In this document: one piece after another, positions 32,184-41,234 of the stretch
How positions within the stretch are numbered: position 1 is the first letter of the stretch
Layout of the letters: every line of letters begins with the position of its first letter
Assembly (NCBI RefSeq): GCF_039523735.1
Contig: NZ_BAAAFW010000050.1
Location: 233,906-297,905, forward strand
Length of the DNA stretch: 64,000 nucleotides
Source: Tatumella punctata
GTDB lineage: Bacteria > Pseudomonadota > Gammaproteobacteria > Enterobacterales > Enterobacteriaceae
Direction: 5' to 3'
The notes under the pieces: model-generated
The model's input: only the letters and a program-made list of their open reading frames with translations
Databases searched by the model: none
Told to the model about the DNA's origin: nothing
Program-made: the position numbers and the translations under genes

Positions 32184-34646
32184 ATGCGCGTGTTGAAATT
32201 TGGCGGAACATCGGTCGCAAATGCAGAGCGTTTTCTGCGTGTTGTCGACATACTGGAAAATAATGCACGACAGGAACAGGTTGCGACTGTCCTCTCAGCC
32301 CCGGCAAAAATTACCAATCATTTAGTTGCCTTAATCGAAAAAACCATTTCAGGTCAGGATGCATCCGCTAACCTGGACGATGCCCGTCAGATTTTCGACC
32401 AGTTGCTGAGTGGCCTTGCAGCAGCACAGCCAGGGTTTGATACTGCGGCAATGACAGCCTGTGTTGACAGTGAATTCAAACGTTTACAGCAAGTTATTCT
32501 CGGTATTAATTTACTCGGTCAGTGCCCGGACAGTGTAAATGCATCCGTTATCTGTACCGGTGAAAAACTCTCGATTGCGATTATGCAGGCGCTGTTACAA
32601 GCCAGAGGGCACCGGGTGACGGTCATCGACCCGGTAGAGAAGCTGCTGGCGATCGGCGGATATCTGGAATCGACAGTCGATATTACCGAATCGACCCGGC
32701 GGATCAGTGCCAGCCAGATTCCGCCCCAAAACTACATCCTGATGGCGGGTTTTACCGCAGGTAATGAACAGGGTGAATTAGTGGCACTGGGACGTAATGG
32801 TTCTGACTATTCTGCGGCGGTGCTGGCCGCCTGTTTACGTGCGGACTGTTGTGAAATCTGGACCGATGTGGACGGTGTTTATACCTGCGATCCGCGTCAG
32901 GTCCCTGATGCACGGTTACTGAAATCTATGTCTTATCAGGAAGCGATGGAGCTTTCTTATTTTGGCGCCAAAGTCCTCCATCCACGGACGATTACCCCGA
33001 TTGCACGGTTCCAAATCCCCTGCCTGATTAAGAACACCGCCAATCCGTCAGCACCCGGCACTCTGATTTCTGCAGGGCAGGGAGATGACTCAGCACCGGT
33101 GAAAGGCATCACTAACCTGAATAATATGGCGATGTTTAATGTCTCCGGCCCCGGCATGAAAGGTATGGTCGGTATGGCTGCCCGGGTCTTTGCCGTAATG
33201 TCACGCAAAGGCATCTCGGTGGTGTTAATTACCCAGTCTTCTTCTGAATACAGTATCAGCTTCTGCGTTCCTCAGAGTGAGGCTCTCTCTACCCGCCGTG
33301 CGCTGGAAGAGGAGTTTTATCTGGAACTGAAAGATGGCCTGCTGGACCCGCTGGAAGTGATCGAAAAGCTGGCGATTATCTCGGTAGTGGGTGACGGTAT
33401 GCGTACACAGCGCGGTATTTCGGCCAAATTCTTCTCAGCTCTGGCACGGGCGAATATTAATATTATCGCCATTGCCCAGGGCTCGTCAGAACGCTCCATT
33501 TCGGTGGTGGTCAGTAACCAGGAAGCGACAACCGGTGTGCGGGTGGTTCATCAGATGCTGTTTGCGACCGATCAGGTGATCGAAGTATTTGTGGTTGGTA
33601 CCGGGGGAGTCGGCAGCGCATTACTCGACCAGCTGCACCGCCAGCAGGCATGGCTGAAGAAGAAGCATATTGACCTGCGGGTGTGTGGTATTGCCAATTC
33701 ACGGGCATTACTGACCAATGTTCACGGAATCGGGCTTGATCACTGGCAGGATCAGCTGTCCGAAGCGACGGATGTTTTTTCCCTGGACCATCTGACCCGG
33801 CTAGTGAAAGAGTACCACTTACTCAATCCGGTTATTGTTGACTGTACTTCCAGCCAGGCTCTGGCCGATCAGTATGCGGATTTTCTGCGCGAAGGTTTTC
33901 ATGTCGTTACGCCAAATAAGAAAGCGAATACGTCTTCTATGGCATATTACCGGCAGATCCGTTCTGAGGCGGAGAAAGCACGGCGTAAGTTCCTGTATGA
34001 CACCAATGTAGGTGCCGGGTTGCCGGTCATTGAGAACCTGCAAAATCTGTTAAATGCCGGTGATGAGCTAATTAAGTTTAATGGCATTCTGTCCGGCTCA
34101 TTGTCCTGTATTTTTGGCATGCTGGATGACGGTGTTTCGTTATCTGAAGCGACGGCCAGGGCACGCCAGCTGGGCTTTACCGAACCTGATCCCCGCGATG
34201 ACCTGTCGGGGATGGATGTAGCGCGTAAGCTGCTTATTCTGGCGCGGGAAGCCGGTATGAGCCTGGAATTAAGCGATATCAGTATCGAAGCGGTTTTACC
34301 GAAAGAACTGACAGAACTGGCAGATACTGATGAGTTTATGCGCCGCCTGCCGGAACTGGATGAGGCATTTTCTGTACGGGCTGCTAAAGCGCGTGAAGAA
34401 GGTAAGGTATTACGTTTTGTTGGCGCGATTGATGAACAGGGCCAGTGCAGTGTAAACATTGCCGCCGTCGACAGTAATGACCCGTTATTTAAAGTGAAAA
34501 ATGGTGAGAACGCACTGGCCTTTTACAGCCGCTATTATCAGCCAATTCCGCTGGTACTCAGAGGCTATGGTGCCGGTAACGATGTAACGGCAGCCGGGGT
34601 GTTTGCAGATTTATTGAGAACTCTGACATGGAAGCTGGGAGTCTGA
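32184..34646 (+). CDS. thrA: bifunctional aspartokinase I / homoserine dehydrogenase I
   Basis: First and third steps of threonine synthesis from aspartate, feedback-inhibited by threonine. It is 820 residues, identical in length to E. coli. The kinase starts with LKFGGTSVANAERF. Two ACT regulatory segments sit in the middle (GISVVLITQSSSEYSISFCV; INIIAIAQGSSERSISVVV). The dehydrogenase begins near residue 471 (VVGTGGVGSALLDQL) and includes NVGAGLPVIENLQNLL and GILSGSLSCIFG. Leader and attenuator lie upstream. Confidence 0.98.
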   Translation: MRVLKFGGTSVANAERFLRVVDILENNARQEQVATVLSAPAKITNHLVALIEKTISGQDASANLDDARQIFDQLLSGLAAAQPGFDTAAMTACVDSEFKRLQQVILGINLLGQCPDSVNASVICTGEKLSIAIMQALLQARGHRVTVIDPVEKLLAIGGYLESTVDITESTRRISASQIPPQNYILMAGFTAGNEQGELVALGRNGSDYSAAVLAACLRADCCEIWTDVDGVYTCDPRQVPDARLLKSMSYQEAMELSYFGAKVLHPRTITPIARFQIPCLIKNTANPSAPGTLISAGQGDDSAPVKGITNLNNMAMFNVSGPGMKGMVGMAARVFAVMSRKGISVVLITQSSSEYSISFCVPQSEALSTRRALEEEFYLELKDGLLDPLEVIEKLAIISVVGDGMRTQRGISAKFFSALARANINIIAIAQGSSERSISVVVSNQEATTGVRVVHQMLFATDQVIEVFVVGTGGVGSALLDQLHRQQAWLKKKHIDLRVCGIANSRALLTNVHGIGLDHWQDQLSEATDVFSLDHLTRLVKEYHLLNPVIVDCTSSQALADQYADFLREGFHVVTPNKKANTSSMAYYRQIRSEAEKARRKFLYDTNVGAGLPVIENLQNLLNAGDELIKFNGILSGSLSCIFGMLDDGVSLSEATARARQLGFTEPDPRDDLSGMDVARKLLILAREAGMSLELSDISIEAVLPKELTELADTDEFMRRLPELDEAFSVRAAKAREEGKVLRFVGAIDEQGQCSVNIAAVDSNDPLFKVKNGENALAFYSRYYQPIPLVLRGYGAGNDVTAAGVFADLLRTLTWKLGV

Positions 34647-34648
34647 TT

Positions 34649-35578
34649 ATGGTAAAAGTTTATGCACCTGCCTCTATCGGCAATGTGAGTGTCGGGTTTG
34701 ATGTGCTGGGGGCCGCAGTGTCACCGGCCGACGGAACTCTGCTGGGGGATTGTGTCACCGTAGAAGCGGCAGAAACCTTCAGTCTGGAGAATCGTGGTCG
34801 TTTTGTCTCAAAACTGCCGGCAGATCCAAAAGAGAATATAGTCTATCAGTGCTGGCAGCGTTTTTGTCAGGAAGTTGGCCGCGATATTCCGGTCAGAATG
34901 GTACTGGAAAAAAACATGCCCATCGGCTCAGGGCTGGGATCCAGTGCCTGTTCAGTTGTCGCCGGGCTGATGGCAATGAATGAATTCTGTCATAAGCCGC
35001 TGGATGACGACCGGTTACTGGCGCTGATGGGTGAACTGGAAGGGCGGGTTTCCGGCAGCGTGCACTTCGATAACGTGGCTCCCTGTTTTTTAGGCGGTCT
35101 CCAGCTAATGCTGGAAGCCCATGGTATTACCTGTCAACCGGTACCGGGGTTTGATGAATGGTATTGGGTGATGGCCTACCCGGGAATTAAAGTTTCCACC
35201 GCAGAAGCCAGGGCTATTCTGCCTGCCACCTACAGTAAAGCAGACTGTATAACCCATGGCCGAATGCTGTCAGGATTTATTCATGCCTGCCACACCCGTC
35301 AGCCATTGCTGGCGGCCAGTCTGATGAAAGATGTTATTGCTGAACCGTACCGTACCGGACTGCTGCCGGGGTTTGCCGAAGCGCGACAGGCTGTGACCGG
35401 ACTCGGGGCTCTGGCCTGTGGTATTTCCGGTTCCGGACCGACACTGTTTGCCGTCTGTGACACGCCGGAAGTGGCTGAGCAGACCCGGGCATGGTTACAG
35501 CAGCACTATCTGCAGAACGATGAAGGCTTCGTACATATTTGCCGTCTTGATACGACGGGCGCACGTAAACTGGGGTAA
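34649..35578 (+). CDS. thrB: homoserine kinase
   Basis: GHMP kinase converting homoserine to O-phosphohomoserine. With ATG 34649 it is 309 residues (E. coli 310) and begins MVKVYAPASIGNVSVGFDVLG, matching the E. coli start. The GGGAG site lies inside the end of thrA, whose stop is two bases upstream, indicating coupling. The ATP-binding motif is MPIGSGLGSSACSV near residue 90. A longer frame from 34628 would overlap thrA and is not credible. Confidence 0.97.
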   Translation: MVKVYAPASIGNVSVGFDVLGAAVSPADGTLLGDCVTVEAAETFSLENRGRFVSKLPADPKENIVYQCWQRFCQEVGRDIPVRMVLEKNMPIGSGLGSSACSVVAGLMAMNEFCHKPLDDDRLLALMGELEGRVSGSVHFDNVAPCFLGGLQLMLEAHGITCQPVPGFDEWYWVMAYPGIKVSTAEARAILPATYSKADCITHGRMLSGFIHACHTRQPLLAASLMKDVIAEPYRTGLLPGFAEARQAVTGLGALACGISGSGPTLFAVCDTPEVAEQTRAWLQQHYLQNDEGFVHICRLDTTGARKLG

Positions 35579-35581
35579 GCG

Positions 35582-36874
35582 ATGAAATTATATAATCTGA
35601 AAGACCATAACGAGCAGGTCAGTTTTACTCAGGCGGTGACGCAGGGACTGGGTTCGCAGCAGGGACTTTTCTTCCCTAATGAATTGCCGGCTTTTGAACT
35701 GACAGAAATTGATCACCTGCTGGAGATGGATTTTGTCAGCCGCAGCAGCAAAATACTGTCGGCCTTTATCGGTGATGAGATCTCTGAGCAGGAAATGACA
35801 GCGCGTGTAAAAACGGCATTTACCTTTCCGGCCCCGGTACAACCCGTCTCTGAAGATGTTGCCTGTCTGGAATTATTCCACGGACCAACCCTGGCATTTA
35901 AAGACTTTGGCGGCCGTTTTATGGCTCAGATGCTGGCTCTGAGCAGCGACGACGATGAAAAGATTACTATTCTGACTGCGACATCCGGTGACACAGGCGC
36001 CGCCGTTGCCCACGCGTTTTATGGCATGGAAAATATCCGTGTGGTGATCCTTTATCCGCAGGGAAAAATCAGTTCGTTACAGGAAAAACTGTTCTGCACG
36101 CTGGGCGGAAATATCCAGACCATTGCGGTGGACGGCGATTTCGATGCCTGTCAGGCACTGGTGAAGCAGGCATTTGATGATCAGGCACTGAAACAGGCGA
36201 TTGGTCTGAATTCCGCTAACTCGATCAATATCAGCCGGTTACTGGCCCAGGTATGTTATTACTTTGAAGCGGTGGCACAGCTGCCTCAGGAAAAACGTAA
36301 TCAGTTAGTCATTTCTGTCCCCAGTGGTAATTTCGGTGACCTGACGGCAGGATTACTGGCGAAAAGCCTGGGACTGCCGGTTAAACGTTTTATCGCTGCA
36401 ACTAATGCCAACGACACGGTGCCGCGGTTTTTGCACAGCGGCGAATGGACTCCCCATAAGACGGTTGCTACCCTGTCTAATGCGATGGATGTCAGCCAGC
36501 CGAATAACTGGCCACGGGTTGAAGAGTTATTCCGCCGTAAGACCTGGCAGCTGAATGAACTTGGTTGCGGTGCACTGAGCGACGAACAAACCCGTGCAGC
36601 GATGCGTGAACTGGCGGCGGAAGGATATATTTCCGAACCTCATGCCGCAATTGCCTGGCGTGTGCTGCGTGATCAGTTACGTGACGGTGAGTATGGTCTG
36701 TTCCTTGGTACTGCACATCCGGCGAAATTTAAAGACAGCGTCGATGACATCCTGCAGACAGATCTGCCGTTACCTGCTGAACTGGCAGAACGTGCAGACC
36801 TGCCATTACTGTCGGAGACTCTGCCGGCAGATTTTGCTGAACTGAAACAGTACCTGCTGACAAAAACGGTCTGA
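35582..36874 (+). CDS. thrC: threonine synthase
   Basis: PLP enzyme converting O-phosphohomoserine to threonine, 430 residues (E. coli 428). The PLP lysine is in LAFKDFGGRF (about residue 107). The cofactor phosphate loop region TATSGDTGAAVAHAF and SVPSGNFGDLTAGL are intact. Starts 4 bp after thrB and is the last gene of the operon. Confidence 0.98.
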   Translation: MKLYNLKDHNEQVSFTQAVTQGLGSQQGLFFPNELPAFELTEIDHLLEMDFVSRSSKILSAFIGDEISEQEMTARVKTAFTFPAPVQPVSEDVACLELFHGPTLAFKDFGGRFMAQMLALSSDDDEKITILTATSGDTGAAVAHAFYGMENIRVVILYPQGKISSLQEKLFCTLGGNIQTIAVDGDFDACQALVKQAFDDQALKQAIGLNSANSINISRLLAQVCYYFEAVAQLPQEKRNQLVISVPSGNFGDLTAGLLAKSLGLPVKRFIAATNANDTVPRFLHSGEWTPHKTVATLSNAMDVSQPNNWPRVEELFRRKTWQLNELGCGALSDEQTRAAMRELAAEGYISEPHAAIAWRVLRDQLRDGEYGLFLGTAHPAKFKDSVDDILQTDLPLPAELAERADLPLLSETLPADFAELKQYLLTKTV

Positions 36875-36893
36875 CAAACCGCTAATCTTTGCC

Positions 36894-36921
36894 GCCCTGC
36901 AGGGGACAACCTTTGCAGGGC
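36894..36921. terminator. hairpin between thrC and yaaA
   Basis: GCCCTGCA pairs with TGCAGGGC across a 12-nt loop in the gap between convergent thrC and yaaA. The T-run is weak. Confidence 0.5.
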
Positions 36922-36941
36922 CATAACTGATGACCGCTGTT

Positions 36942-37721
36942 TCAGGCCTGTTGCTGGTGGCGTTTAAACACCAGTTCCTGATCAGTACTGCTTTGTTCAT
37001 CAAAAAAATAGCCGTCACTGTTGAAACCAGTGAGTTGTTGCGGGGTCGTCAGGCGATGCCGGATAATATAACGGCACATCATACCGCGGGCTTTTTTAGC
37101 ATAAAAACTGATCACCTTGAATTTGCCATTTTTCTCATCAAGGAACACCGGTTTAATGATTTTTCCCGCCAGTAGTTTGGGTTTTACCCCTTTAAAATAT
37201 TCATCAGACGCCAGATTGATCAGAACATCATCGCCCTGTCTGGCCAGCGCTTCATTCAGTACTGTTGTTAACTGATCTCCCCAGAAGCTGTAAAGATCTT
37301 TACCTTGTGGATTGGAAAGCTTTATGCCCATTTCCAGACGATAAGGCTGCATGAGATCCAGCGGGCGGAGAACACCATAAAGTCCGGACAGCATCCGCAG
37401 GTGTTGCTGGGCGAAGTCAAAATCATCGTCAGTCAGCGTTTCTGCGGCCAGGCCGGTATAAACATCCCCTTTAAACGCCAGAATGGCCTGTCTGGCATTC
37501 TCCGGGGTGAAATCCGGCTGCCAGTCATTAAACCGTTCTGCGTTAAGGTGTGCCAGTTTATCACTGATGCTCATCAGGGTCGCAATCTGTGCCGGTGTCA
37601 GCCGGCGGGCAATATCAATTAATTCCTGAGACTGATTTAACAGTGCAGGCAGGCTGTACTTCCGGGTCGCCAGCGGGCTTTCATAATCCAGGGTTTTGGC
37701 CGGAGATATCACCATTAACAT
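36942..37721 (-). CDS. yaaA: peroxide stress protein YaaA
   Basis: Reduces free intracellular iron during hydrogen peroxide stress; in E. coli it belongs to the OxyR regulon. It is 259 residues (E. coli 258). MLMVISPAKTLDYESPL, FKGDVYTGLAAETL, LSGLYGVLRPLDLMQPYRLEMG and NLASDEYFKGVK are all family signatures. It is convergent with thrC. In E. coli yaaJ separates it from talB; here yaaJ is absent. Confidence 0.96.
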   Translation of the reverse strand: MLMVISPAKTLDYESPLATRKYSLPALLNQSQELIDIARRLTPAQIATLMSISDKLAHLNAERFNDWQPDFTPENARQAILAFKGDVYTGLAAETLTDDDFDFAQQHLRMLSGLYGVLRPLDLMQPYRLEMGIKLSNPQGKDLYSFWGDQLTTVLNEALARQGDDVLINLASDEYFKGVKPKLLAGKIIKPVFLDEKNGKFKVISFYAKKARGMMCRYIIRHRLTTPQQLTGFNSDGYFFDEQSSTDQELVFKRHQQQA

Positions 37722-37981
37722 TATTTAATTCCTCATTACAGGCCCGCAGGCGATCACTGATAGGGCGCAGTGTAGCAAAAAAGTGATACGGAATGATCAA
37801 TCGTTGCTATACCCGGCAACGATGGTTAATGGTGTATTACCACGGATTACGCGGGCCCGCGACGTGACCAGCAATGCGATTTCGCGATTGTTTACCCGGC
37901 GCGGCCTTGCACCTCGTCAAGTGCGTGATATTATCCGGAGAGGCTTTTTTCCCCTGACAGTTCAACAGAAGAGAAGCAAAC

Positions 37982-38935
37982 ATGACGGACAAACTTAGCT
38001 CACTGCGCAAGTTAACAACAGTCGTTGCCGATACCGGTGATATTGAAGCAATGAAACTGTATCAGCCACAGGATGCAACCACTAACCCTTCACTGATCCT
38101 CAACGCGGCACAAATCCCTGAATACCGTAAGCTGATTGATGAAGCCATCGAATGGGCGCGTAAGCAGAGTAATGATAAGCAGCAGCAAATTGCTTTCGCC
38201 TCTGACAAACTGGCGGTAAATATCGGGCTGGAAATTCTGAAATTAGTCCCGGGCCGTATCTCTACCGAAGTTGATGCCAGACTTTCCTACGATACAGAAG
38301 CCAGTATCGCCAAAGCCCACAGCCTGATCAAACTGTATAACGATGCAGGTATCAGCAATGATCGTATTCTGATCAAGCTGGCCTCTACCTGGCAGGGGAT
38401 CCGTGCGGCTGAGCGTCTGGAAAAAGAAGGTATCAACTGTAACCTGACACTGCTTTTCTCTTTTGCCCAGGCCCGTGCCTGTGCAGAAGCCGGTGTTTAC
38501 CTGATTTCTCCGTTTGTTGGCCGTATTCTGGACTGGTACAAAGCGAATACCGATAAAAAAGAATATGCACCCCATGAAGATCCGGGTGTGGTTTCTGTGG
38601 CCGAAATTTATAACTATTACAAGCAGCATGGTTATGAAACCGTTGTCATGGGCGCGAGCTTCCGTAATACCGGCGAAATTCTGGAGCTGGCGGGCTGCGA
38701 TCGCCTGACCATCTCTCCGGGCCTGCTGAAAGAGCTGAAAGAAACGGAAGGCAGTGTCGAGCGTAAGCTGAACTTTACCGGTGAAGTAAAAGCCCGTCCG
38801 GAAAAAATGTCAGAAGCCGAATTCCTGTGGGAACATAACCAGGATCCGATGGCGATTGATAAACTGGCTCAGGGTATCCGTAACTTTGCCATTGACCAGG
38901 GTAAACTGGAAAAAATGATTGCAGATTTACTGTAA
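37982..38935 (+). CDS. talB: transaldolase B
   Basis: Pentose phosphate pathway enzyme exchanging dihydroxyacetone units between sedoheptulose-7-P and glyceraldehyde-3-P. The 317 residues equal E. coli TalB. Schiff-base Lys132 is in ILIKLASTWQGIRAAE. QPQDATTNPSLIL near the N terminus and the phosphate-binding GASFRNTGEILELAG are intact. ATG 37982 follows AGAGAAGC. Upstream 260 bp to yaaA contain no gene I would accept. Confidence 0.98.
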   Translation: MTDKLSSLRKLTTVVADTGDIEAMKLYQPQDATTNPSLILNAAQIPEYRKLIDEAIEWARKQSNDKQQQIAFASDKLAVNIGLEILKLVPGRISTEVDARLSYDTEASIAKAHSLIKLYNDAGISNDRILIKLASTWQGIRAAERLEKEGINCNLTLLFSFAQARACAEAGVYLISPFVGRILDWYKANTDKKEYAPHEDPGVVSVAEIYNYYKQHGYETVVMGASFRNTGEILELAGCDRLTISPGLLKELKETEGSVERKLNFTGEVKARPEKMSEAEFLWEHNQDPMAIDKLAQGIRNFAIDQGKLEKMIADLL

Positions 38936-39037
38936 TCATCCCCGCCCGCGGTAGCCTGGCTGCTGCGGGACGTCAATTCACTGTTTGTGGTTCCCCGTCC
39001 CGGCTGTATCTACAGCACTCATCTGAAGTGAAATATC

Positions 39038-39625
39038 ATGACTACTTTACGTATCGGACTGGTCTCAGTATCTGACCGGGCCTCGCAGGGGGTTTATCAG
39101 GATAAAGGTATCCCTGCACTGACCGAATGGTTATCACTGGCCCTGACCAGTCCTTTTACCCTCGAAAGCCGGGTTATCCCCGACGAACAATTGTTAATTG
39201 AGCAGACACTGACTGAACTGGTCGATGAACATCATTGCCATCTGGTGCTTACCACCGGCGGTACTGGCCCGGCATTACGTGATGTTACTCCGGATGCCAC
39301 ACTGGCGGTGGCTGACCGTGTAATGCCTGGTTTCGGCGAGCAGATGCGACAAATCAGCCTTAATTTTGTGCCTACGGCTATTCTGTCCCGGCAGACCGCA
39401 GTGATCCGTAAGCAATCGCTGATCCTGAATTTGCCGGGACAGCCGAAATCGATTAAAGAGACACTGGAAGGATTGAAAGCGCCATCAGGGCAGGTAAACG
39501 TCGCGGGTATCTTTGCAAGTGTACCTTATTGTTTACAGTTGCTTGACGGGCCCTATGTGGAGACTGATCCGCAAGTGGTAGCAGCTTTTCGTCCAAAAAG
39601 TGCAAGGCGTGAGATAAACGACTAA
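39038..39625 (+). CDS. mog: molybdopterin adenylyltransferase
   Basis: Adenylates molybdopterin before molybdenum insertion, 195 residues as in E. coli. The signature LTTGGTGPALRDVTPDATL (about residue 70) and LPGQPKSIKETLEG match the MoaB/Mog fold active site. It follows talB after 102 bp that include a GC-rich imperfect hairpin. Confidence 0.97.
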   Translation: MTTLRIGLVSVSDRASQGVYQDKGIPALTEWLSLALTSPFTLESRVIPDEQLLIEQTLTELVDEHHCHLVLTTGGTGPALRDVTPDATLAVADRVMPGFGEQMRQISLNFVPTAILSRQTAVIRKQSLILNLPGQPKSIKETLEGLKAPSGQVNVAGIFASVPYCLQLLDGPYVETDPQVVAAFRPKSARREIND

Positions 39626-39665
39626 AGATAATATTTTTTAAGGATAAACTTCAGAGGTTCTGGTG

Positions 39666-39684
39666 TATCGGCTTATTGCCGATA
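39666..39684. promoter_or_regulatory. inverted repeat between mog and MHS transporter
   Basis: Perfect TATCGGC-N5-GCCGATA repeat, 40 bp after mog and 60 bp before the transporter start. It could be an operator for the transporter or a weak terminator; no T-run follows. Confidence 0.35.
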
Positions 39685-39744
39685 TAGTAATGAAATATTT
39701 ACAGCTAACGCTGTTAACTGACCTCTGGGATAAAGACTTAATTT

Positions 39745-41037
39745 ATGGATAACCATGCCGCGGAGCGCCTGAGTGCGCAGGACTATAAAACCCTGATACT
39801 GGCAGCGCTCGGCGGGGCGCTGGAATTCTACGATTTTATTATCTTTGTCTTTTTTGCGGCCGTGATTGGCGAACTGTTTTTCCCTGCCGATATTCCCGAA
39901 TGGCTGCGGCAACTTCAGACTTTCGGGATTTTTGCTGCGGGGTATCTTGCACGGCCATTAGGCGGGCTGGTGATGGCTCATTTTGGCGATATTCTCGGGC
40001 GTAAGAAAATGTTTAGTCTGAGTATTCTGCTGATGGCTATCCCCACTCTGGCGATGGGACTATTGCCCTCTTATCAGAGTCTGGGACTGGCCGCTCCGCT
40101 ATTATTATTGCTGATGCGATTATTACAGGGGGCGGCAATCGGTGGTGAAGTGCCGGGTGCCTGGGTATTTGTCGCTGAACATGTGCCGGATAACCGTACC
40201 GGAATTGCCTGTGGTACGCTGACAGCCGGACTGACGGTCGGCATCCTGCTGGGTTCTCTGGTGGCCGGTGCCATTAACCGGCATATGACCCCTGATGAAG
40301 TCGCTGCGGTTGGCTGGCGGGTGGCGTTTCTGCTGGGCGGTGTCTTTGGTTTTATTGCGTTATATCTGCGCCGCTGGCTGCAGGAAACGCCGGTATTCCG
40401 GAAAATGCAGCAGCAAAAAACATTGTCTGAAGCACTGCCCCTGAAAAATGTGGTGAATTTTCATCGTAAAAGCCTGCTGATTTCGGTGCTCCTGACCTGG
40501 CTGCTTTCTGCCGCTATCGTGGTGATTATCCTGATGGCACCGGCGCTGATGCAAAAAATGTATCAGATCCCGGCAGCGCTCAGCCTGCAGGCCAACAGTA
40601 TTGCGACAGTTATGCTGCTGGCAGGCTGTATGCTGGCCGGGTGGCTGGTTGACCGCTTTGGCGCCGGACGTTGTCTGTCGGTGGGATGCCTGTTGCTGGC
40701 GGCCAGCAGCTGGCTGTTTTTTCATATCTTAGCCAGCCATCCGCAATACCTGATTGCTGCTTATGCCCTGACCGGTCTCTGTGTCGGGACCGTGGGGATT
40801 GTGCCTTTTATTATGGTCAGGGCATTTCCTCCGGCAGTTCGCTTTAGTGGTATTTCCCTGTCCTATAACCTTTCTTACGCTATTTTCGGCGGTCTGACAC
40901 CCGTCTTTGTGACCCTGGCGTTACGTCTGACGCCACTGGCACCTTGCTGGTATATCACCGCGCTGTGTGTCACCGGGGCAATGATCGGCGGATATCTGCA
41001 TTCACAGGCCCGCCTCCCGGGTCAGGCGGCCGGCTGA
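39745..41037 (+). CDS. MFS transporter, MHS family
   Basis: A 430-residue, twelve-helix proton symporter of the metabolite:H+ symporter type. The N-terminal GGALEFYDFIIFVFF is the MHS helix 1 signature. GDILGRKKMF is the loop 2-3 motif, GGEVPGAWVFVAEH lies in helix 4-5, and GWRVAFLLGG...RRWLQETPVF follows helix 6. It occupies the position where E. coli has satP (yaaH) after mog, but is unrelated to it. Substrate not deducible; relatives carry organic acids, osmolytes or shikimate. No regulator gene is adjacent. Confidence 0.88.
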   Translation: MDNHAAERLSAQDYKTLILAALGGALEFYDFIIFVFFAAVIGELFFPADIPEWLRQLQTFGIFAAGYLARPLGGLVMAHFGDILGRKKMFSLSILLMAIPTLAMGLLPSYQSLGLAAPLLLLLMRLLQGAAIGGEVPGAWVFVAEHVPDNRTGIACGTLTAGLTVGILLGSLVAGAINRHMTPDEVAAVGWRVAFLLGGVFGFIALYLRRWLQETPVFRKMQQQKTLSEALPLKNVVNFHRKSLLISVLLTWLLSAAIVVIILMAPALMQKMYQIPAALSLQANSIATVMLLAGCMLAGWLVDRFGAGRCLSVGCLLLAASSWLFFHILASHPQYLIAAYALTGLCVGTVGIVPFIMVRAFPPAVRFSGISLSYNLSYAIFGGLTPVFVTLALRLTPLAPCWYITALCVTGAMIGGYLHSQARLPGQAAG

Positions 41038-41082
41038 GACTGTCAGGGATTTCTGTGTTTTTTTTACTTTTTTTTACGCCGG

Positions 41083-41112
41083 CCCTTGATGGCCGGTAAA
41101 CTGCCCCCATCT
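41083..41112 (+). promoter_or_regulatory. dnaK sigma-32 promoter P1
   Basis: CCCTTGATG (around 41083-41091) and CCCCCATCT (41104-41112) match the heat-shock consensus CTTGAAA / CCCCATNT, with 14 bp between the cores. Confidence 0.85.
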
Positions 41113-41157
41113 TGTTTGCATAGCGAGTTGTGAATCAAAAAAATTTGTAATCCGGTA

Positions 41158-41185
41158 CTTGAAATAATCACAAGCGACCGCATTT
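41158..41185 (+). promoter_or_regulatory. dnaK sigma-32 promoter P2
   Basis: CTTGAAA (41158-41164), a 13-bp spacer, then CCGCATTT (41178-41185), one mismatch from CCCCATNT. It lies about 50 bp before the dnaK start codon. Confidence 0.75.
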
Positions 41186-41234
41186 ATGGTTCATATCCGA
41201 ACGACAACAGAATTTACGTGGGAGATGTGTAGAG

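Noticed and set aside
37783..37998. 71-codon frame between yaaA and talB
   Set aside because: It overlaps the talB start in another frame, shows no family features and occupies the promoter region.
39666..39684. Inverted repeat as a mog terminator
   Set aside because: The stem is only 7 bp with no T-run, so I list it only as a possible operator.
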